Source: Bin52 sp965213935 (lineage in GTDB: Bacteria; Pseudomonadota; Alphaproteobacteria; Thalassobaculales; Thalassobaculaceae). From it: a stretch of DNA of 64,000 nucleotides. The stretch is taken from NCBI GenBank assembly GCA_965213935.1, contig CBDCAO010000012.1:1860001-1924000 (forward strand). The letters run 5' to 3'. The translations under genes were made by a program, and so were the position numbers. The notes beneath the pieces are model-generated. The model searched no databases. It worked only from the letters and a program-made list of their open reading frames with translations, and had not been told where the DNA came from. Every line of letters starts with the position of its first letter. The stretch's first letter is position 1. Shown one piece after another: positions 9,236-17,549 of this stretch.

Positions 9236-9624
9236 CGGACTCGCCACGGCCTCACCGGACCGGCCGGGGCCCATTCTCGAGGCAACCCGTGCACTGTTCC
9301 TTCAGGTGCAGACCGCGGCGTCTTCCATCCAGCCGTCATGCTCCCTCCGGACAGCCGGGCGCACCCTTCCCGGTAGAGGGTTCGATCGCGTCGTCGCTGA
9401 CGGCTGATGACCGTGCCGGAATTGCCGGCATCGTCGCACCGGCCGTTCGTGATCCCGGTATCCCGACTCCGACCGGCGCCCATGTCCCGATGAGGCCCGC
9501 ACCTGCGGTCCGGAAACAGTCCGCCCGGCCCCTCGACGGCGCCCCGCGAGACGGAATCAGCGTTTCGCCCGGCCCGCCGATTTGCCATCATGCCAACCCG
9601 TGGTCCACCCGGTACGGAGACATC
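9236..9624. other. intergenic, no feature seen
   Basis: No credible reading frame, hairpin with T-tract or repeat was seen between the metal-efflux gene and the enolase-superfamily gene. The frame of the downstream gene stays open leftward to 9289, but that translation does not resemble the family. Confidence 0.5.
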
Positions 9625-10710
9625 ATGCCGATCACCCGTGTACAGACCGATCACTTCAGCATCCCCCTTCCCGTGGTGCTATCCGATGCCATGCACGGCG
9701 AGATGCCGAGCTTTGAACTCGTCACGGCGCGTGTCGCCGACGAGGACGGCCGCGAGGGGCTGGGATACACCTACGTGCTCGGTGCCGGTGCCCGCGCCAT
9801 CCACGCCGTCATCGAAAGGGACATCGCGCCGGTCCTTGTCGGACGCGATGCCGACCGGATCGAGGCGACCTGGAAAATGCTGTGGTGGCGGCTGCACTAT
9901 GCCGGTCGCGGCGGCCTCGCGATGCACGCGCTCTCGGCCGTCGACATCGCGCTGTGGGACCTGGTGGCGCAGCGCACTGGCCTGCCGCTGTGGCGGCTGC
10001 TGGGCGGCGCCGATCCCCGGGTCGCCGCCTATGCCGGCGGCATCGACCTGCAGTTCACGCTCGATGCCCTGCTCGAGCAGACCGACCGCAACCTCGCCAA
10101 CGGCTTCAGGGCGATCAAGATGAAGGTGGGCCGCGACGTGCTCGGGGAGGATGTCGAACGGGTCCGGGCCATGCGCGCGCATCTCGGCGACGACTTTCCG
10201 CTGATGGTGGATGCCAATATGCGCTGGACGGTTGACGCGGCGATCCGTGCCGCCCGGGCGTTCCGGCCGTTCGACCTGGTCTGGCTCGAGGAACCGACCA
10301 TCCCGGAGGACTTTGCCGGTCACGCCCGCATCCTGGCCGAGGGCGGAGTTCCGGTGTCCGCCGGCGAGAACCTGCACACGCTGCATGATTTCCAGCACAT
10401 GCTGGCCGGCGGCGGCGTGAGCTACATCGAGCCCGACGTGTCGAACTGCGGCGGCATCACCGTGTGGATGAAGGTCGCGCACATGGCCGAGGCCCGCAAC
10501 ATCCCGGTCACCTCGCACGGTGTCCACGACATCCATGTCCACCTGCTCGGCGCCATTCCCAACGCCTCCTACCTCGAGGTCCACGGATTCGGGCTGGAAC
10601 GGTTCATCGAACGCCCGCTCACCGTTGTCGACGGACATGCCACGGCGGGCAATGCGCCCGGTCACGGGATCCGCTTCGACTGGGCCGGTCTCGAACACCA
10701 CCGGGCGTGA
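9625..10710 (+). CDS. mandelate racemase / muconate lactonizing enzyme family protein (enolase superfamily)
   Basis: A 361-residue enolase-superfamily enzyme. The TIM-barrel residues are all visible: KMK at 165-167 as the Lys base, metal ligands Asp196 (VDANMRW), Glu222 (LEEP) and Glu248 (AGENL), Asp271, and a His at 298 (SHGVHD) as the opposite acid/base, an arrangement that fits the mandelate-racemase-like subgroup. A good start is set by GGAGA before the ATG at 9625. Known members dehydrate acid sugars or racemise 2-hydroxy acids; the sugar-acid dehydratases elsewhere in the window make an aldonate substrate plausible but unproven. Confidence 0.9.
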   Translation: MPITRVQTDHFSIPLPVVLSDAMHGEMPSFELVTARVADEDGREGLGYTYVLGAGARAIHAVIERDIAPVLVGRDADRIEATWKMLWWRLHYAGRGGLAMHALSAVDIALWDLVAQRTGLPLWRLLGGADPRVAAYAGGIDLQFTLDALLEQTDRNLANGFRAIKMKVGRDVLGEDVERVRAMRAHLGDDFPLMVDANMRWTVDAAIRAARAFRPFDLVWLEEPTIPEDFAGHARILAEGGVPVSAGENLHTLHDFQHMLAGGGVSYIEPDVSNCGGITVWMKVAHMAEARNIPVTSHGVHDIHVHLLGAIPNASYLEVHGFGLERFIERPLTVVDGHATAGNAPGHGIRFDWAGLEHHRA

Positions 10711-10727
10711 TCCGGCACGACTCGCAC

Positions 10728-10763
10728 TTGACATGGCGGTCATTCAGTGAACACTTCATGAAT
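10728..10763 (+). promoter_or_regulatory. candidate LexA-controlled promoter upstream of imuA
   Basis: TTGACA at 10728-10733 is a consensus -35 hexamer. GAAC (10749-10752), seven bases, then GAAT (10760-10763) matches the alphaproteobacterial LexA box GAAC-N7-GAAC at 7 of 8 fixed positions and overlies the expected -10 region. The ImuA start codon is 35 bp further on. SOS control is an inference from this match and from what is known of imuA. Confidence 0.5.
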
Positions 10764-10797
10764 ACGTGCCTGTCATTCATGCCGGGACCGAATCTGC

Positions 10798-11577
10798 ATG
10801 CCTCGACACCGTGCTTCCGTCGACCTCGAGCTGTTGCGCCACCAGACCCGCGCGATCACGGCCATGCCGGAGAGCCACCCGGTTGCCCCCCTGGGAGTGG
10901 CACCGTTCGACCAGGCGCTTGGCCGGGGCGGCCTCGGCTGCGGTCAGGTGCACGAGGTGGCCGGAGAACCCGGCCTTGCGGCGGGAGACGCGGCGCGCTG
11001 CGGGTTCACGGTCGCACTGGCACACCGGATCCTGGCGAAAACCGGCGGCGATGTTCTCTGGTGTACCGGTGATGGCCCCGGACGGCTGTCGGCACGCGGC
11101 CTCGCCTCCTTCGGGTTCGACCCGTCCCGGATCCTGTTCGTCCAGGCCCGCAATGACACCGACCGGCTGTGGGTGATGGAAGAGGGGCTGCGCTGCGGTG
11201 ACCTTGCCGCTGTCGTCGGCGAGGTTGGCACGGCGCACACCGGCCACCGCGACAGTGTCGCCTGCCGCCGGCTGCGCCTTGCCGCCGCCAACAGCGGTGT
11301 CACCGGGTTCCTGCTGCGCGACACCCCGGGGACCGGCGCGACACCGGATACGCGCTGGCAGGTGACCCCGGCACCGTCTCCCGACATGTCCCCGCACTGG
11401 CATGTCCGGCTGACCCATGCCCGCAATGGCCGTGCCGCGAGCGGCACCCTGGCCTGGAACGGGCAGTCACTGTGTCTCCCGTCCCCTCTGGTATCGGGCA
11501 CCCAAAGACGTCACCATGGGGATGGAACCGCCGATCCACAGCCACGGGTGGATGACAATGTCGCAGTACTCGCTTGA
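10798..11577 (+). CDS. imuA: ImuA-like SOS mutagenesis protein (RecA-related), without imuB/dnaE2
   Basis: A 259-residue protein with the ImuA pattern: LGVAPFDQALGRGGLGCGQ near residues 32-50, then a RecA-like core with DVLWCTGDGPGRLSARGLASFG and RILFVQARNDTDRLWVMEEGL. The canonical RecA Walker A is not conserved, as is usual in ImuA. In known cassettes ImuA works with ImuB and DnaE2 in error-prone damage tolerance; neither partner follows here. Instead a cupin gene starts 20 bp before the stop. A LexA-like site lies upstream. Identification as ImuA is good; function alone at this locus is open, and the partners may lie elsewhere in the genome. Confidence 0.75.
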   Translation: MPRHRASVDLELLRHQTRAITAMPESHPVAPLGVAPFDQALGRGGLGCGQVHEVAGEPGLAAGDAARCGFTVALAHRILAKTGGDVLWCTGDGPGRLSARGLASFGFDPSRILFVQARNDTDRLWVMEEGLRCGDLAAVVGEVGTAHTGHRDSVACRRLRLAAANSGVTGFLLRDTPGTGATPDTRWQVTPAPSPDMSPHWHVRLTHARNGRAASGTLAWNGQSLCLPSPLVSGTQRRHHGDGTADPQPRVDDNVAVLA

Positions 11578-12127
11578 TACCTTTCTCGCCGACCTCAGGG
11601 CAATCGACGGGGTTGCAACCGCGCCGGTCGACACCGTCAGGACCCGGATCGCCCCCCTTGTCAGGCGGTATGCGGCCGAAGCCGACTGGAGCGACCCCGG
11701 GCTCAGGTCATGCGACGAATCCCAGGGTTTCGGGATCACGATACTGAACGAGGAGGCGGACAACACCCTGCTGGTCGAGGCGATCTGCTGGCTGCCGGGC
11801 CGTGGCGTGGCTCCGCATGACCACCAGACCTGGGGCGTTGTCGTCGGCATCGAGGGTGCGGAGACCAATGTCTCCTGGGACCGCCACGACGACAGGTCCC
11901 GTCCGGACCGGGCCGAACTCACGATGGCGGACGAGGTCATGATCGGCCCCGGCGACACCTGCATCCTGGCGCCCGACGACATCCACAGCGTGCGCAACAC
12001 CGGCGAAGCGCCAAGCCTCTCGCTCCACGTCTACGGCTACAGCCTGACAACCCGCAACCGCTCGGAATTTGACCCGATCACCGGAACCCGGCGGCCCTGT
12101 CCGCAGCGTACCCGCCGGACTGCCTGA
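11558..12127 (+). CDS. cysteine-dioxygenase-like cupin (thiol dioxygenase fold)
   Basis: About 189 residues. HDHQTWGVVVGIEG provides the HxH of the first cupin motif and PDDIHSVRN the later His, the pattern of cysteine/3-mercaptopropionate dioxygenase-like metal enzymes. Two ATGs (11552, 11558) are possible; both overlap the 3' end of imuA, which suggests translational coupling. The substrate is probably a thiol or related acid, but the family includes many unassigned members. It is one of two such cupins in the window (the other at 57569). Confidence 0.75.
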   Translation: MSQYSLDTFLADLRAIDGVATAPVDTVRTRIAPLVRRYAAEADWSDPGLRSCDESQGFGITILNEEADNTLLVEAICWLPGRGVAPHDHQTWGVVVGIEGAETNVSWDRHDDRSRPDRAELTMADEVMIGPGDTCILAPDDIHSVRNTGEAPSLSLHVYGYSLTTRNRSEFDPITGTRRPCPQRTRRTA

Positions 12128-12136
12128 AGGCAGTCC
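12117..12136 (+). terminator. hairpin at the stop codon of the thiol-dioxygenase-like gene
   Basis: GGACTGCC (12117-12124) pairs perfectly with GGCAGTCC (12129-12136) around a TGAA loop that contains the stop codon. No T-run follows, so it is a stable 3'-end structure rather than a textbook terminator. Confidence 0.4.
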
Positions 12137-12417
12137 CCGGAGATCAGGGCGCCAGGGCACGCCAGGGACGGCGAACCGCAGGGAGCCGCCTGCCACTGAC
12201 CTCCGAGCGGTACACGGACACGGGTTTCCGCATCCCGCTCCCCTTGCAGTCCTGTATCCCTTTTCCGGGCAGAGCGGTGTCGAAATCAGCCCGATGTCTA
12301 CACAGAAGCGGACCGTCTCACCGGCAGGCAGGCCGTCTTCAAGGCGACGGAATCGGCATCGACAACCCGCTTGGCCTACCAGTAACTGGAATTTCTATGT
12401 TCCGAACCGGTATCTAC

Positions 12418-12960
12418 TCACCCGTTCTTGGGAGCGGGCTGCGCATCGTGCAGTTTGAAGACTTCGACGGCTTTACCCACGAGCGCGATCTGGACGGCGA
12501 CGAGAGGGCTGTATCCGAGTGCTGCCATTGAGTCGAGATAGCTCGAGTTCCGGCACCAGCAATCTGGCGTAACGTTGGGTTCGGAAGCATCCCGACACCT
12601 TGATCTTGAGCTTTGCCATGCGGATCATGCGTGAAGCGCAGGACGGACTCTTCGTGCTTGACGAGGCGCTCATGGAGGTTGTGTGCGTCGGACTTCGCGA
12701 TCCGTCCGGGTTTTTCTTTCGGCCGCGGCGGGATGACGGGCAACTTGTTGCCCCCTGGGTCAGGAAGGTTCGGTAGCGCTTGCGCACGGCCCGGCACGCG
12801 GCCTCGCTCAGGGCCCTGGTGTCGCTCCTGTTGACCCTGTGGCAGACCTCGCGCAGCAGTTTCTTCATCAGGCGCGCCAAGCGGAAGCCGTTGGAATCGA
12901 TGATGAAGGTCAGTTCCCTCAGGAGGTGGTTCCCGAGATGTTGCGCGCAACATCATGAAT
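12418..12960 (-). pseudogene. IS66-family transposase remnant (C-terminal part, frameshifted)
   Basis: Three minus-strand frames, read one after another, give successive blocks of an IS66 transposase C-terminus: HLLRELTFIIDSNGFRLARL then a KKLLREVCHRV stretch, next NLHERLVKHEESVLRFTHDP, then IKVSGCFRTQRYARLL, and finally ALGYSPLVAVQIALVGKA up to the stop at 12418. At least two frameshifts separate them and the catalytic N-terminal half is absent. It marks the left boundary of the accessory island. No terminal repeat could be assigned. Confidence 0.7.
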
Positions 12961-13129
12961 ACATGAACAGGTACGCAGTTCCGCCTGGGGCGATGATCGA
13001 AGCGCAACGCAACGCTGCGGTTTTGACGGTTCGCCGGCCCGGCAGTCCAGCAGCCTCATCCCCGAGGCCGGTTGCCAAGGCAACACGTCCATCATAATAT
13101 CCTCCCGCTGAAGCGCAATGCTGTGAAAT

Positions 13130-13423
13130 GTGGGATGGACCATCGGCACTCTCCTGCATAAGTCCCCAGGTCCCCAAAAGCGGCTCATTACCGCAGCCGA
13201 ATTTCTCCAGGCCTATTCCGAAGGCCGCATCGACTCGCGAGAGGCGATGCACGGCATCGGAGTCGACAGCTTCAGCGACCTGCTGGATGCCATGGCGGAT
13301 TGCGGCTTCCGGCTGCCACGCGGTCGCGGCCGGGAAGAGCAGGTCGAACGCGAGGTCGCTGCAGCGCTCCCCATGCTGGCCGAGGCGCTGGGCGTTCCGC
13401 TGCCGGGCACGGCACCGGAATGA
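13130..13423 (+). CDS. small antitoxin-like protein (UPF0175-like pattern)
   Basis: A 97-residue ORF. Its middle part, EFLQAYSEGRIDSREAMHGI then DLLDAMADCGFRLPRGRG, resembles small antitoxins of the UPF0175 type that precede PIN-domain toxins. The stop overlaps an ATG (ATGA at 13420-13423) that opens a frame beginning MIAVV, similar to the start of DUF3368-type PIN toxins, but it stops after 15 codons. So the antitoxin seems to survive while its toxin is reduced to a stub. The first 18 residues are less convincing and a later start is possible. Confidence 0.5.
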   Translation: MGWTIGTLLHKSPGPQKRLITAAEFLQAYSEGRIDSREAMHGIGVDSFSDLLDAMADCGFRLPRGRGREEQVEREVAAALPMLAEALGVPLPGTAPE

Positions 13424-13463
13424 TCGCGGTGGTAATGCCCGTTACCGGTATGGATACACGAAC

Positions 13464-13784
13464 GTGAACCCCTCAAATCTGAAGACTCAACAGGCGTCCC
13501 GTGTCTCCCGTCACCGCAAGAGGATCTCCACTGGCGGCGCCAAGCGCGTCGAAGTCACAGTACCCCTGCAAGACGCCCCCCTCGTCAAGGCAATCGCTGG
13601 CGCCCTTCGTTCCGGCGGCGAGGAAGCCGAGCTCATCCGCCGCGCCCTGCACCAGAGACTGACCGCCCCAACGGCGAAGACAGGCGCCGAGTTAGTAGCT
13701 TTCCTCCGTGCTTCGCCTCTAACCGACGCTGACCTCGCGATCGAGCGCGACCACTCCACGGGCCGATCTGCCGATCTCGCCTGA
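13464..13784 (+). CDS. antitoxin-like protein preceding a truncated VapC
   Basis: A 106-residue ORF from a GTG start, basic at the N-terminus (SRHRKRISTGGAKRVEVTVP) with a later helical part (SGGEEAELIRRALHQRL), as in small DNA-binding antitoxins. Its stop codon overlaps the ATG of a VapC-type fragment by one base, the usual antitoxin-toxin arrangement. The antitoxin family was not identified with certainty; the assignment rests on size, charge and context. Confidence 0.5.
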   Translation: MNPSNLKTQQASRVSRHRKRISTGGAKRVEVTVPLQDAPLVKAIAGALRSGGEEAELIRRALHQRLTAPTAKTGAELVAFLRASPLTDADLAIERDHSTGRSADLA

Positions 13785-13840
13785 TGGCCTTTCTCCTCGA
13801 CACGCTCGTCGTAGGAAGTGTCCTGAAACCTTTTAACTAG
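13784..13840 (+). pseudogene. VapC (PIN toxin) N-terminal stub
   Basis: The 18-codon frame begins MAFLLDTLVVGSVLKP, clearly related to the VapC start MAFLLDTNVVSELRKP, and then meets a stop at 13838-13840. Asp6 is the first PIN acidic residue, but the following conserved Asn has become Leu. Everything after residue 16 is missing, just ahead of the left end of an IS element at 13847. The toxin is therefore dead. Confidence 0.65.
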
Positions 13841-13846
13841 CCGATA

Positions 13847-15328
13847 GAGCCTCTTGCAAAATTGCTGCCTCAGACTGGTGGGAGACACACTGACCGGTGT
13901 TGATGGGAGTGGTTGGCGTCGATTTTTCGTCCCTGGCCGCGCATCCGGGGCCTGATCTGGCGGATGTGGTCCGATTCGGCAGAATCCGGGCGAGCGTGAC
14001 CGCTGCTTGCGCGGGAAGCGACCAGGATCGGTTTTCAGACGGGGAGTTCAGAGCAGGAGGCGCTGCAGTTGCTCGACGGTCAGTGCCAGGATGCCGAACA
14101 TGAGGTGACAGGACACCTTTGCCGCCCCACGGACCCGGACATGACGGCCACCGAAGTCATCCTTCAGACGGGCATTCACTCTCTCGCTGTTGGTGCGTTC
14201 GGCGTAGCGGACCGCCGTCGCATCGCGATAGTTGATTGCCCGTTGCGCCTTCGCGTCCTGGCGCAAGGCCTCCTTGAGCGCGGCATCGCGACGAGGATTG
14301 GGGTCGATGATCGCGACATGACCCATGCTCTTGCTGAATTCGTGGATCTGCTTCGCGTCGTAGGCGGCATCCATCAACTCGTACAGGTACGTCACCCTCT
14401 GCCCGGTCTGTGTCGCCAACGGGATCGCAGCCTGGCTGTCGTGCAGTGACGCCGAGGTCAGAAGGCAGCTGATCGGGATGCCGCCGTCCGCCGAGTCGAT
14501 ATGCAGCTTGTAGCCATTCCAGGACACCGTGTGGCCCTTGGCATTTCGCTTCGTGCCCCGGTCGCACTGCTTCGGCAGATCCGCGATCATTTCCGCGAGA
14601 TCCATCCGCAGCTGCGCATCGAGCCGCTTGTCTTCCTTCACCACCACCTCACCCTTGCGTGGGCGGCCGCGCTTGCGCTTCGGCCTTTCGGCCTTCGCCG
14701 GCTTCGGTGCCGGTTTCTCCCGCGCTTCGATCGCGGTGGAATCGCGGGAGACATGCCCGACGATGGGTGTCTCCAGGGCCGTGGTGACCAGTGCTTCGTG
14801 CATCCGTGCCGGAAGGTCGCTGGAGGCAAACTCGGCGAAGGCACGCGAGAACGTCGCCTCGCTCGGGATGGCGGAACGCCGTGGCCACCCGCACAGCCGT
14901 CGCAGCACCGGATCCGCATCGATCCGGTCGATCAGATCGCGCGTGGTCGCCAGGTTCCAGATCGCCTTGGCAATGAACGCGCGGGCCAATGCCACCCGGT
15001 CCGCGCAGGGACGGCCCACAAAACCGGGCTGGCCGATGAAATGGTCTTCGGGAGGCGCAAACTCCAGCACCGCAACCAGCTTGCGGTGCCGATCCGACAG
15101 ACGGCCCACGGCGTCGGTCAGTTCGGGAAACAACTCGCCTTGAAATCGGCACCAGAGGTCGGATACACTCTCGAACAAGGGCATCGGGGAGACTGCCTTT
15201 CGTCAGTATGTTGTTGGTCTCACAACCCCAACATACCACTGGGCGGTCCCCGTGTCCCCACTTTTTCCGAAAATCGCCCCCGTTCAGGGCCCAGAAATCG
15301 CGCGAGCCCGCTGTTTTGCAAGAGGCTC
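13847..15328. mobile_element. complete IS1182/IS5-like insertion sequence with 15-bp inverted ends
   Basis: The left end GAGCCTCTTGCAAAA (13847-13861) is exactly repeated in inverse at 15314-15328. GATA flanks both sides (13843-13846 and 15329-15332) and is a possible 4-bp target duplication. The 1482-bp element carries one intact transposase on the minus strand and about 190 bp of non-coding sequence at its left end. Its ends are shared with the small element at 27748. Confidence 0.85.
14048..15184 (-). CDS. IS1182-like DDE transposase
   Basis: A 378-residue transposase, intact from start to stop. An N-terminal helical domain (residues 1-140, ending SSDLPARMHEALV) is followed by a DDE core with SRDSTAIEAREKP as the first acidic block, a basic linker (KAERPKRKRGRPRKGE), LMDAAYDAKQIHEFSK as the second block and AERTNSERVNARLKDDFGGR for the glutamate block. 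This is the IS4/IS5/IS1182 transposase layout. It lies between perfect 15-bp inverted repeats, so the element may still be mobile and could also supply transposase for the 93-bp relative. Confidence 0.9.
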   Translation of the reverse strand: MPLFESVSDLWCRFQGELFPELTDAVGRLSDRHRKLVAVLEFAPPEDHFIGQPGFVGRPCADRVALARAFIAKAIWNLATTRDLIDRIDADPVLRRLCGWPRRSAIPSEATFSRAFAEFASSDLPARMHEALVTTALETPIVGHVSRDSTAIEAREKPAPKPAKAERPKRKRGRPRKGEVVVKEDKRLDAQLRMDLAEMIADLPKQCDRGTKRNAKGHTVSWNGYKLHIDSADGGIPISCLLTSASLHDSQAAIPLATQTGQRVTYLYELMDAAYDAKQIHEFSKSMGHVAIIDPNPRRDAALKEALRQDAKAQRAINYRDATAVRYAERTNSERVNARLKDDFGGRHVRVRGAAKVSCHLMFGILALTVEQLQRLLL

Positions 15329-15652
15329 GATATATAAAGTCTTTTTGAACTTCTCCGCTGGACCGTTTTCAGCTCCGTAAGCATCCAGAGAGCGATCCGG
15401 ATCTGAAACCGCGCGTTGCGGTACGGAGGCATGCGTCCGCATGACTCCATACTGCCGGCAAGGCAATCGGCCGGGTGCCAGGACGCGGATCGAGGGCATC
15501 GAGGATGCCGTGTCCGGCGGTATCGCGATGACCACGAGGATCGCCTCGGCGGGCTTGCGACCGGACGCGCAACACCTGGGTATGGGCATGTCCGGACGAC
15601 GGCACCGATCACGCCACCACGGCCTGCGAAGGCAAAGCGGCACAGGTTCCGA
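15329..15652. other. intergenic, no feature supported
   Basis: This lies between the right IS end and the stop of the oxygenase gene. The first 40 bases are AT-rich. Reading frames on both strands here are not family-like and no clear terminator was seen. Confidence 0.4.
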
Positions 15653-16573
15653 TCAATCGACGCCCCAGTCGAGCATCTTCTCGTAGCGCCAGGATGAGGT
15701 TCTGCCATCCGGATACATCACTGGAATTTCGGCCTGGTATCTTGATCTCCGGCTTGGCGGATCTTCTTCGGCAAAGACTGCGACCACGCGGGCTTCGACA
15801 GAACGCCGCCCTGGCGCATCCTCCCGTGTCGTCGGATCGTTGAATGCGGTGTGAAAGGTGACCCGGGAAGCCGGATCCTCGATGCGGGAATCGTATTGCC
15901 TGAAGATCATCGCCTCGTTCGGCTCCATCCGTGGAAAGTAATGCCAGTTCTGGGCCATGTCATGAACAAGGCGATACAACACCAGGCGGGTGCCCGGCTC
16001 AGTCATGCGCCATCCATCGGAACTGATCATGTCATCGGCCGAGATGGTCGAATGGTCGCACAGGGCAAGGGGTTTTGACTCGATTGCCTGCAGGGGGTCC
16101 GTGCTGCGCCAGACATTGTAGACGCCGAAGTGATGGCCATCAGGTATGTCGAGCACATCCTCGACAAAGGGAGTCAGATCCGCGTGGGGTGTCTCCGCAT
16201 AGGTCCCAAGGCCGTTGGGCGACATCGGCACACCGGTGCGAAACTCGTGCTGCATGGTCCGTGCACAAAGGCATCCGGTGGCCGCCATGACCAGCTCCGC
16301 GCACTGGTCGTAGAACCGGGAAACGACATCGTCATGATTGCCGTAATCGATATCGATCGGCGCATGCACAAGCTCGAACCCCATGCGCCCGATGGTGGCG
16401 GCCGGTTCGAGGGCGCGCGCATCGTGAACGCGGATCGGCTTGACAACGAGCACTTCCGAATGATCGGCCCCGTCACCGTGGCATGGCAGCCGGAAGCCCC
16501 GGTATCTCGGATTGACGAAGGCGCTTTCCGAAACAACAAACGGCGTATCGGGAAACAATGGAAGAGTTCTCAT
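15653..16573 (-). CDS. CmcJ/NvfI-family 2-oxoglutarate/Fe(II)-type oxygenase, probable RiPP tailoring enzyme
   Basis: A 306-residue protein. GTYAETPHADLT (H130, D132) gives the HxD metal pair, FGVYNVWRSTDPLQ then KPLALCDHSTISADDM form the family block (VWRP..PLALCD in CmcJ/NvfI relatives), and TFHTAFNDP (H241) supplies the distal His. Known relatives hydroxylate or rearrange secondary metabolites such as cephamycin intermediates. The reading frame continues upstream through the IS5-like insertion, so the start is placed at 16573 (MRTLPLFPD). It shares strand and lowered GC with the RiPP operon and probably belonged to its 3' end before the IS separated them. Its substrate is inferred, not shown. 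Confidence 0.75.
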   Translation of the reverse strand: MRTLPLFPDTPFVVSESAFVNPRYRGFRLPCHGDGADHSEVLVVKPIRVHDARALEPAATIGRMGFELVHAPIDIDYGNHDDVVSRFYDQCAELVMAATGCLCARTMQHEFRTGVPMSPNGLGTYAETPHADLTPFVEDVLDIPDGHHFGVYNVWRSTDPLQAIESKPLALCDHSTISADDMISSDGWRMTEPGTRLVLYRLVHDMAQNWHYFPRMEPNEAMIFRQYDSRIEDPASRVTFHTAFNDPTTREDAPGRRSVEARVVAVFAEEDPPSRRSRYQAEIPVMYPDGRTSSWRYEKMLDWGVD

Positions 16574-16669
16574 GGCGCCGGCCGTCTCAGAGCTTGACCT
16601 AGAAGTGCGAATGGCCTCGCCACATGTGGTATATCCTTGTCGGCTCCGACACCAGACGAGGAGGTCCAC

Positions 16670-17506
16670 ATGTCTTGGGACGAGGCCACTCATGCGCAGT
16701 ATAGGCGCTCGCGGGATCGATATGAAAGTGATCTCACGGATGAAGAGTGGGACGTGATCAGACATCTTCTCCCGGAACCGTCGACGCGGGGACGACCGCG
16801 CACGACGGACCTTCGGGATGTGTTCAACGCGGTTCAGTACATGCTGGCGACAGGATGTCAGTGGCGTGCCATTCCCAAGTGTTTTCCGCCGTTTACGACT
16901 ATCCAGAACTCTTTCTACGCATGGCGCGCCAGCGGTGTCTTCGACTGCATGCTGGATGCGTTGCGCGAGCAGGCGCGGGCTCTGGCGGGACGCTCTGGGG
17001 AGCCGACGGCTGCGGCGATTGACAGTCAGTCCGTGAAGACGACGGAAAGCGGAGGCCCTGCGGGCTATGACGCCGGCAAGAAGATCAATGGCCGCAAGCG
17101 TCATGTTGCGGTTGACGTTGAAGGGATCCCGCTTGCGATCCGGGTTCACGTGGCCAGTGTGCAGGATCGGGACGGTGCGCCGGAGGTGATCCTTGCGATG
17201 CTGGAGAAGGCGCCGACGGTGACCCGACTGTGGGCTGATGGTGGGTATCAGGGTCCGAAGCTTGCGAGGGCGCTGGCGGAGCTGGGGCTCGCCGATCTGC
17301 TCGAGATTGTGCAAAAACCCAAGAATCTCACATCCTTCACCGTGCTGTATCGTCGCTGGGTCGTCGAGCGGACCTTCGCCTGGATGTCACGGTGTCGGCG
17401 CTTGGCCAAGGACTTCGAGAGGACGCTGGAAAGCTCTCTGGCCTGGGCACAACTGGCGGCCTGCCGGTTCCTGATGCGAAGGGTGGCGCGAGGGGCAACC
17501 GCTTGA
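16670..17506 (+). CDS. IS5-family (IS427-like) transposase
   Basis: A 278-residue intact transposase. It has an N-terminal DUF4096-like part (LTDEEWDVIRHLLPEP, then GCQWRAIPKCFPPF), then the DDE core: AAIDSQSVKTTE, LWADGGYQG, and the C-terminal VVERTFAWMSRCRRLAKDFE with the catalytic Glu. The start at 16670 has GAGGAGG just upstream. It lies opposite to and between the oxygenase gene and the second ABC gene of the RiPP locus. The element ends are probably near 16600 and 17515, but no clean inverted repeats were found. The insertion likely cut the RiPP transcription unit. Confidence 0.88.
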   Translation: MSWDEATHAQYRRSRDRYESDLTDEEWDVIRHLLPEPSTRGRPRTTDLRDVFNAVQYMLATGCQWRAIPKCFPPFTTIQNSFYAWRASGVFDCMLDALREQARALAGRSGEPTAAAIDSQSVKTTESGGPAGYDAGKKINGRKRHVAVDVEGIPLAIRVHVASVQDRDGAPEVILAMLEKAPTVTRLWADGGYQGPKLARALAELGLADLLEIVQKPKNLTSFTVLYRRWVVERTFAWMSRCRRLAKDFERTLESSLAWAQLAACRFLMRRVARGATA

Positions 17507-17549
17507 AACTAATATATAACGCCATATCAATGACTTATGATTCAAACTC

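Noticed and set aside
16600..17520. terminal inverted repeats of the IS5-like element
   Set aside because: Only loose matches (GCG..TG.CC) were found between the two sides; exact ends and target duplication cannot be called.
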